From: Symbiodinium natans | Taxonomy: Eukaryota > Sar > Dinophyceae > Suessiales > Symbiodiniaceae | NCBI GenBank assembly: GCA_905221605.1 | Contig: CAJNDS010000071.1 | Span: forward strand, 176,001 to 187,500 | Direction: 5' to 3' | Length of the DNA stretch: 11,500 nucleotides | The notes under the pieces: generated by a model | What the model was told of the DNA's origin: nothing | What the model saw: the letters and a program-made list of their open reading frames with translations, nothing else | Databases searched by the model: none | Position numbers and translations under genes: made by a program | Shown here: positions 7,601 through 11,500 of the stretch, piece by piece | How the letters are laid out: each line of letters begins with the position of its first letter | Position numbering within the stretch: position 1 is the stretch's first letter

Positions 7601-10600
7601 GGAAGCCTACCAGGGCACGAACAAAGGATAACAACGTCGAAAGTTAGAACCGAGCCAGAGGCAAAAAGAAACCCAAACTCTAAACTCCCTTTGATCTCAA
7701 GACCTTAACCCTTTTTTTGCCTCCTGGAGGGCATCTGGATTTGGTCGGAGGTCTTTGTGTGCAAGGCCGGGGACGAGGCACGCAGGGAGCCGCAAAAGGG
7801 GTACGCCTGCCAAACCCGAAGCCCTACTTGGAGGTTCATGCATAGTTAGAAGTAGGGTTATAATTATGGATATTGTAATTATTACCAAGTTTAGGATACC
7901 TAGAACCCTACGTATAGCTACCTTTTAACCTCCAATGAAACCCGAAACCGAGTTGCTTTGATGCCCAGAGAGTCGCGGCAGGATGTGGCAGTCCTGCTCA
8001 TGGACACCCAGGGGGCTTGGGATGCAAAGATGAGCAAGGACTCCCTCTCGGGCCCTGAGGTGATACCCCGACCTTAGCTATGTCTTTTGCTTTTTCGACG
8101 TATATGCATACGGGCACGCACGCGCACGCTGTGTGTTATATATATATATATATATACATAGTTATAAATACAACGAAATTAAAATAGAAATATAAATATA
8201 AATATACATATGTATATATGTACGTATGTGTGTATGCAGAATGCCAAGCATATGTTACCATGTACCCTCCAATCCCCTAATAGCATCCTCGGGCCTTAGC
8301 AGGAGCAGAGTGCCACAGTCTTTGGCCTGACAACGTTGCTGGCCTCCCGCCTGGTTTACAATGCCCCTCGATCACAAACAGCATGTACTGTCCTTGCTGC
8401 CCTAAACCCTAAACCCCAAACCCTAAACCCTAAACCTAAACCCAAAACCCTAAACCCCAAACCCCAAACCCCTAGCTTCAGACGGTTGAGGTGTTAACTT
8501 GGGCCGCGCGCCAACACTCGAAGAAGTGCACAGTCAAGATGGGCCCCCCAAAGCCCCTTAAGGCCTTGAAAGATCCGCATGGGGTTTTACGAAATTCGGG
8601 GTACCTTGTTGGGGTCCTTTTTCTTTTAAGGGGATTCTACTATCTGAGGGGCTATATGAGGGGTCCCCCTGTTTTCGAAAACCCCCTAGTGACTTCATCC
8701 GGAGGTGTCCAAGCAGATTCAGCAGGATAAGATCGACAATTTGCCCCCGCCTCGGAAGCAGCCTTTCTGTGTAAGTTGCGTGCTCGCTGCATCGTGCTGT
8801 CGTTGTGTCCAAGCCCTACTGCCTTTCAGCATCAGGTCATGTGGGGAAGGGACTGTGCTCTACATGAGCCCTTGCACCCCAAACCCCAATCCCGCAAGCA
8901 GACGTGTTCAACCTGAAGCCGCAAATCCCCTGACCCTAAACCCTAAATCCTAAACCCCGAAACCCTAAACCCTAAACCCTACCCCTAAACCCTAAACCCC
9001 GAAACCCTGGAAGGCTGTATTTCACGGACTTCGCACGTGCAGCCCTGAGAGCAAAACAGCTTTCGCCACAGCCGGACGGCAAGGACCCCTGCCGAGGCAT
9101 TGGCTTCTGGAGGTCTTCGGGTTTGTTTTAGGGTTTAGGGTTTAGGGTTTAGGGTTTAGGGTTTAGGGTTTAGGGTTTAGGGCTTCCTGTTGGTTAGCAG
9201 GGAATGGGGGAATGAGGGCCCTGTATATACCCTTTAAGGGGTTCGAAAGGGTACCTCATTCTGCCATTCCCTACTAACCAACAGTAAGTGTTATGGGTGC
9301 TCTTCCGGGTTTAGGGTTTGGGGCTTAATGAGTGGATCTGTTTCAACTAGTCGTTCCTCATGAACAGCTTGAGGGCGGACCCAGCAGAAGCCAATGCAAG
9401 CTGGACGCACAAGGGTTTAGGATTTAGGGCTTTAGGGGCTTAGGATCCAAACCCTAAACCCTAAACAGGTTCAGACAGATTGCACAGTGAAGCACAGTGA
9501 ATGTACGGGTGGAAGGCGGGAGGAAGATGTAATCAACGTGCGTGTGGTCATTGCCTTTTCAGCTGCGGGCTCAGGCAGGGTTTGAGGTTCGGGGTTTAGG
9601 GTGTAGGGTGTGGGGTTTAGGGTTTAGTCACCCTTAAACACCAAATCCTTGGAGCAGGGTGCCTGCTCTTCTGCTGTTTTTGCTTAGGCCACGTCTTCTG
9701 TCTTTAGCTTTCTCATCAAAGCAATCACGGGATGTACCCTGCAATGTGGCCTGAGGGTCAGCTAGGCGGATAGCAACCAAAAAGAAGCCTCAACTTGGGC
9801 CAGCAGAATGTTGGACTACCTTCCGTACACATGCCGCGAGTTTCCCAGATGACATGCCCGAAGGCCTTCCCGAATCATGCCTGGGCAATTTTCGTCTCAT
9901 GCTGCAATCCTTGTTGTAAGAAACCCCCAACAAGGGTAACCCTCACATCTCATCAAACCCCAAAGGCACTGAGATCCCCAGGACCAGCCCTTCCAAACAT
10001 TGGAGTTCCTTGTGAGGGACTGGCCTCACTTTCAGGCGCTGGCTCTGTAGAGCTTACAGGCTTCTTTGCCGAGGGAGCACGCACGTCAAGGAGTTTGAGT
10101 GTGAGAGACATAAGAGCTATCAGGGTTCCTCCGTTCAGGCTAAAAAACAATGAAGTCCATAGGCTGTCCACGCGGCGTGCGCGCACGCACGAGACATCGA
10201 AGCCTGCTCGTACCAGGCTCTCTTGCCCAGGCGTGGTGCACCCCCCGAAGTGACGCCGGATGTCGGACGGCGTCCAAAAGCGCGAACAGCATGGGTCTCG
10301 CGTCGCAGCAGGCTCGGCTAGGCCACGCACGCATCCTGCGCAAGAAGTTGCGTTCCCACCTCGGTCCCGTGGCACTTGTTGAGGCTTTGCTTGGGGTCTG
10401 CATGTCGGTGGTGCTCGCATCTCGGGCCCTTGCGTGTACTCCTCATGAAGTGCATCGCCGTCGTCGCTGTTGTCCCCTGGAAGTGGCCCCAAAAAACATG
10501 AAGGCATTGCATATGAAATAGAAGTACTCCAAACAAGGATGTAGCCAGTGAGAATTCGAGGTATTTCGCGTCTAAAACTATCCATGAACCTTCCAGCACC

Positions 10601-11268
10601 GACCTGCCCGCTTCCCCCTGGTTGCAGGAGAACTGCAGCTTTGGCGATGCACGGTCGATGATGAAGAGACATCTGGATCAGTGCCTTTGGTGATGTGACA
10701 CTGAGGGTGCTCCTGTAGCAAGCTGTTCGCCTTGGGTGAGGTACTTCGATCCCGGCAAGTCAGAGGCACGCCCGAGTCCTCTGGACTCGTCGCCCGCCCC
10801 TAGCATGTATGGGCTTGGCTTGGTTGCGGCTTCTGCAGGACACGAAGAGTGTGAAGGCATTGGAGAGCTTGCCCGCTACCAAGTGTCGATGCTCAGTCTG
10901 GCATCCGGCTGTGTGGTCAGATTCGCTGAAGGTTCCAGGACATCGACGTCTGGTGCCTTCCGCATCCATCCCTGAAGATCGAACGTGGGCTCCTTATGCA
11001 TAACTGGCCCACTTCCCTGGGCACAGTCGCGTCACCTCAGGTGACAGCTGGGATGGTGACCTTGCGGTGATCGAGAAAGAGTTCTGGCGCTTCATTGACA
11101 GTGCGCAGCTTACCCTAAACCCTGAACCCTAAACCCTACACTCCCTGAACTCAGCACAGAGCAGGTTACATGGGCAAGATCTTCAGCGCCGACCAACTCC
11201 AGGCCAAGGAAAACCTCGGCATCTCGGACTTTGCTACGCCACTCGAGTGCCCGGTTTACCCCGGTCAG
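3670..11268 (+). CDS. Gene 2: atlastin/GBP-type large GTPase, 3' end beyond window
   Basis: Joined exons: 3670-3744 (tentative), 3829-3900, 4366-4446, 4857-4896, 5125-5158, 6639-6687 (tentative), 7294-7353, 7730-7771, 7982-8038, 8303-8362, 8705-8742, 9014-9083, 9982-10035, 10628-10689, 10741-10783, 10839-10870, 10932-10984, 11041-11100, 11165-11268. From the second exon this gives 337 codons without a stop, with all phases consistent. The G domain is complete: G1 GAFRTGKSF, G2 threonine in EKCTEGIWIW, G3 LLMDTQG, G4 Arg-Asp in FLVRDW. DTQG and the RDW motif fit atlastins better than interferon-induced GBPs (DTEG). Known family members hydrolyse GTP and dimerise; atlastins fuse ER membranes. 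Whether this one has the C-terminal membrane hairpin cannot be seen, as the C-terminus is outside the window. All 18 internal acceptors read AG|G; donors are GT, GC and GA. Confidence 0.88.
3755..3802. repeat. CCCTAAA-type array
   Basis: Degenerate units (CCCTAAG, CCCTACA, CCCTAAAA) in the first intron of gene 2. Confidence 0.75.
3829..3900 (+). CDS. Gene 2 exon 2, start of GTPase region
   Basis: Acceptor GAAAG|GCC (or CTGTGCAG|TCC at 3844, same frame); donor AAG|GCCTGA of GC type. Reads AAPVQSTAKPAPLQIVQIDL and AQNK, resembling the short strand that precedes the G domain in the family (V-Q-I-D/V-V-D-I-D). Confidence 0.7.
3910..3970. repeat. TTTAGGG array after a GC donor
   Basis: About eight units starting nine bases into the 3901-4365 intron. 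The rest of that intron holds no feature I can support. Confidence 0.9.
4366..4446 (+). CDS. Gene 2 exon 3, helix before the P-loop
   Basis: Acceptor CTAAG|GGC; donor GGA|GTGCCT. Reads GPYLEPWKVVLNEENLQRLE then ASLQQSG, matching the LNEEAL-type helix of atlastins/GBPs. A second possible GT donor at 4489 keeps the same phase and would add 14 codons; the shorter form gives the usual family spacing to the P-loop strand. Confidence 0.8.
4574..4645. repeat. (GA)n microsatellite
   Basis: About 70 bases of GA with a few interruptions, in intron 4447-4856. It creates a spurious Arg-Glu repeat frame. Confidence 0.95.
4857..4896 (+). CDS. Gene 2 exon 4, P-loop strand
   Basis: Acceptor TCCCAG|GTG; donor TTTC|GCCGCT of GC type, cutting inside the P-loop Arg codon. 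Reads VDKLAVIGVMGAF, matching the SVAGAF strand of atlastins. Confidence 0.9.
5014..5052. repeat. TTTAGGG array
   Basis: Five units in the 4897-5124 intron between the two halves of the P-loop codon. Confidence 0.9.
5125..5158 (+). CDS. Gene 2 exon 5, P-loop Lys-Ser (G1)
   Basis: Acceptor TCGGCAG|GT completes Arg and reads TGKSFLLDLM, so the spliced G1 motif is GAFRTGKSF. The donor is either GT (ATGTT|GTCGGG, phase 2, used here) or GA at 5164 (phase 1). Confidence 0.9.
5159..6638 (+). other. Long intron of gene 2
   Basis: No exon here is supported. It contains a TTTAGGG array at 5632-5679. An in-frame-looking stretch at 5278-5390 (FRVCWPGTEPMC) and one at 5715-5777 (LKHHETTGWPVF) were considered and set aside. 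Confidence 0.45.
5632..5679. repeat. TTTAGGG array
   Basis: About six to seven perfect units in the long intron after the P-loop exon. Confidence 0.9.
6639..6687 (+). CDS. Gene 2 tentative exon 6, linker between G1 and G2
   Basis: Acceptor GGACAG|G and donor AGC|GAAGCG (GA type) or ACC|GAGCTT nine bases later. Reads DPSASRTPTPWLHGAS. It fits the phase of both neighbours, uses AG|G, and supplies the linker that the family normally has between the P-loop helix and the G2 region. No conserved motif proves it. Confidence 0.45.
7294..7353 (+). CDS. Gene 2 exon 7, G2 region
   Basis: Acceptor GCGAG|GGA (CCAG at 7284-7285 is an alternative in another phase); donor GAG|GCAGGG of GC type. Reads GVDERREGFVWRPGMEKCTE, equivalent to the GF-WRGG-ER-TT segment of atlastins. 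The Thr before Glu is the G2 switch threonine. Confidence 0.85.
7393..7490. repeat. TTTAGGG-derived GTGTGGG/TTTGTGGG array
   Basis: One TTTAGGG unit followed by about 12 units of TTTGTGGG, GTGTGGG and TTTTGGG. The period of 7-8 suggests decay or drift from the telomeric unit. In intron 7354-7729. Confidence 0.85.
7730..7771 (+). CDS. Gene 2 exon 8, GIWIWSE segment
   Basis: Acceptor CCTCCTGGAG|GGC after a T-rich run; donor GGG|GACGAG of GA type. Reads GIWIWSEVFVCKAG, matching the GIWMWSEPF hallmark of the family directly after G2. Confidence 0.92.
7982..8038 (+). CDS. Gene 2 exon 9, G3 DTQG
   Basis: Acceptor GCGGCAG|GAT; donor AAG|GACTCC of GA type. Reads DVAVLLMDTQGAWDAKMSK. LLMDTQG is the atlastin-type G3 motif. 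This is the clearest family signature in the window. Confidence 0.95.
8137..8158. repeat. (TA)n microsatellite and AT-rich block
   Basis: TA repeat followed by AT-rich sequence to about 8230 (TAAATATAAATATACATA and similar). In the 8039-8302 intron. Confidence 0.9.
8303..8362 (+). CDS. Gene 2 exon 10, SATVFGLT helix
   Basis: Acceptor CTTAGCAG|GAG; donor AAT|GCCCCT of GC type. Reads EQSATVFGLTTLLASRLVYN, the helix and strand that follow G3 in atlastins/GBPs. It is exactly 20 codons, phase 0 on both sides. Confidence 0.95.
8400..8472. repeat. CCCTAAA/CCCCAAA array
   Basis: About ten units, several decayed to CCCCAAA, in intron 8363-8704. Confidence 0.9.
8590..8643 (+). repeat. Dispersed repeat 2, copy B
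   Basis: Matches the reverse complement of 1789-1840. Intronic in gene 2. No terminal repeats could be defined. Confidence 0.65.
8705..8742 (+). CDS. Gene 2 exon 11
   Basis: Acceptor CCGGAG|GTG; donor AATTT|GCCCCC of GC type. Reads VSKQIQQDKIDN plus a split Leu, matching the IQEDKLENL segment of the family. A GTAAGT 25 bases further on looks like a better donor but gives no family match. Confidence 0.88.
8933..9008. repeat. CCCTAAA array at intron 3' end
   Basis: About ten units with CCCCGAAA variants, ending five bases before the acceptor at 9012-9013. Confidence 0.9.
9014..9083 (+). CDS. Gene 2 exon 12
   Basis: Acceptor TGGAAG|G; donor AAG|GACCCC of GA type. Reads LYFTDFARAALRAKQLSPQ then PDGK, matching the YFTEFAR helix of the family. 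Confidence 0.9.
9126..9183. repeat. TTTAGGG array
   Basis: Eight perfect units in intron 9084-9981, ending just before the second inverted-repeat element. Confidence 0.9.
9187..9284. mobile_element. Small inverted-repeat element, copy 2
   Basis: Terminal inverted repeats of 31 bp from CTGTTGGTTAGCAGGGAATG to the mirrored CCATTCCCTACTAACCAACAG end, with 28 of 31 bases paired. The core (9192-9279) is homologous to 1498-1575 at both ends and in the CCCTTTAAG/CCCTTAAG centre. It again sits next to a TTTAGGG array. Confidence 0.75.
9307..9628. repeat. Scattered degenerate telomeric units
   Basis: Short runs at 9307-9325, 9413-9467 (TTTAGG units facing CCCTAAA units) and 9577-9628, all within intron 9084-9981. 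The rest of this intron up to 9981 shows nothing I can support. Confidence 0.7.
9982..10035 (+). CDS. Gene 2 exon 13, G4 RD motif
   Basis: Acceptor TCCCCAG|GAC; donor CAG|GCGCTG of GC type. Reads DQPFQTLEFLVRDWPHFQ. FLVRDW holds the Arg-Asp pair that recognises the guanine base in atlastins/GBPs. Confidence 0.95.
10036..10627 (+). other. Intron of gene 2 without repeats
   Basis: About 590 bases between the G4 exon and the next exon, GC-rich and open in several frames on both strands. No frame shows family similarity or consistent splice context, so I leave it unannotated. Confidence 0.5.
10628..10689 (+). CDS. Gene 2 exon 14
   Basis: Acceptor TGGTTGCAG|GAG; donor TTTG|GTGATG. Reads ENCSFGDARSMMKRHLDQCL, the helix after G4 (pattern G-QM-HL). 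The split codon becomes Trp. Confidence 0.88.
10741..10783 (+). CDS. Gene 2 exon 15
   Basis: Acceptor GGTGAG|G; donor CTG|GACTCG of GA type. Reads YFDPGKSEARPSPL, a variable loop in this family. Phases fit both sides; flanking introns are 51 and 55 nt. Confidence 0.75.
10839..10870 (+). CDS. Gene 2 exon 16, 32 nt
   Basis: Acceptor TTCTGCAG|GAC; donor GCTT|GCCCGC of GC type. Reads DTKSVKALES plus a split Leu, corresponding to the helix with the R-I---F pattern before the LPHPG motif. Confidence 0.8.
10932..10984 (+). CDS. Gene 2 exon 17, LPHP motif
   Basis: Acceptor GCTGAAG|G; donor GAAC|GTGGGC. Reads FQDIDVWCLPHPSLKIE, matching the CFLLPHPG element of atlastins. The family Gly after LPHP is Ser here. 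Confidence 0.92.
11041..11100 (+). CDS. Gene 2 exon 18
   Basis: Acceptor CACCTCAG|GT; donor GACA|GTGCGC. Reads DSWDGDLAVIEKEFWRFID, matching the YDGD-----F---LD segment late in the G domain. The upstream intron is 56 nt. Confidence 0.9.
11112..11140. repeat. CCCTAAA/CCCTGAA units in a 64-nt intron
   Basis: Four units fill nearly half of intron 11101-11164. Confidence 0.85.
11165..11268 (+). CDS. Gene 2 exon 19, last in window
   Basis: Acceptor AGAGCAG|GT; donor CAG|GTTTTT. Reads YMGKIFSADQLQAKENLGIS then DFATPLECPVYPGQ, matching the Y---VF---L segment that ends the G domain. The next exon is not resolved: a possible acceptor ACCAG at 11465-11466 is followed by sequence that can be read in two phases before the window ends. 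Confidence 0.82.
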
Positions 11269-11353
11269 GTTTTTGTGCGTACATGTGTACTCTCCGTGTG
11301 CACGAACATATGTCTGTCCGTGTGCATGTGTATGGTATGTAATGTAGCGAAAG

Positions 11354-11433
11354 GTAATGTAATGTAATGTAATGTAATGTAGTGTAATGTAATGTAATGC
11401 AATGTAATGCTATGTAATTTAATGTAATATAAT
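11354..11433. repeat. (TAATG)n pentanucleotide microsatellite
   Basis: About 15 units of TAATG with single-base variants, in the intron after 11268. It produces a false repetitive ORF on the minus strand. Confidence 0.95.
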
Positions 11434-11500
11434 GTTGTTCATGTACTGGCCTTGTATTATACCAGCTTTGGCAACGCGGAAACATTCTGTGACGTGTGTG

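Noticed and set aside
7050-7634. 194-codon minus-strand open frame
   Set aside because: It is antisense to the G2 exon of gene 2 and gains length by reading the GTGTGGG repeat as Thr-His-Pro-Lys repeats.
9953-10672. 239-codon minus-strand open frame, the longest in the window
   Set aside because: It runs antisense across the G4 exon (FLVRDW) and part of the next exon of gene 2; GC-rich DNA without stops explains its length.
11234-11485. Minus-strand repetitive frame (Tyr-Ile-Thr-Leu-His repeats)
   Set aside because: Translation of the TAATG microsatellite.

Overview
This window looks like nuclear DNA of a dinoflagellate, most plausibly a Symbiodiniaceae-type alga. Three things point there. 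First, tracts of the plant/alga-type telomere repeat TTTAGGG/CCCTAAA occur some twenty times inside the window. Second, the coding information is cut into very short exons (about 32-126 nt). Third, the introns use GT, GC and GA donors, and in one gene every acceptor reads AG|G, which is a known dinoflagellate splicing habit. There is no sign of bacterial gene organisation: long ORFs here are mostly intron noise, and the real genes only appear after joining short exons by hand.

Region 1 (about 1-3062, + strand): the 3' part of a gene of unknown function (gene 1). I can join 17 exons in one continuous frame of 415 codons plus a TAG stop at 3060-3062. The N-terminus lies upstream of the window. 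Near the window start it encodes a strongly hydrophobic, probably membrane-spanning segment followed by a Cys-rich and Pro-rich juxtamembrane stretch. The rest is soluble with no domain I recognise. Most of its introns carry telomeric repeats, and one of 64 nt is almost nothing else.

Region 2 (3063 to about 3670): a short intergenic gap with the same transcriptional direction on both sides. It also carries an open antisense reading frame that I cannot rule out.

Region 3 (about 3670-11268 and beyond the window, + strand): a large split gene for an atlastin/guanylate-binding-protein-type GTPase of the dynamin superfamily (gene 2). The G1 motif (GAFRTGKSF), G2 region (EKCTEGIWIWSE), G3 (LLMDTQG) and G4 (FLVRDW) are recovered in order on separate exons. 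The frame continues through the end of the G domain (CLPHPSLKIE, then SWDGDLAVIEKEFWRFID) into the following region. From exon 2 to exon 19 the joined frame is 337 codons. The C-terminus lies past the window.

The introns are where the unusual material is: telomeric tracts in both orientations, one head-to-head telomeric palindrome, two copies of a small terminal-inverted-repeat element (one in each gene), two opposite-facing copies of a second dispersed repeat, and GA, TA, GTGTGGG-type and TAATG simple repeats. All functional statements rest on family resemblance read by eye; no alignment or transcript was available.
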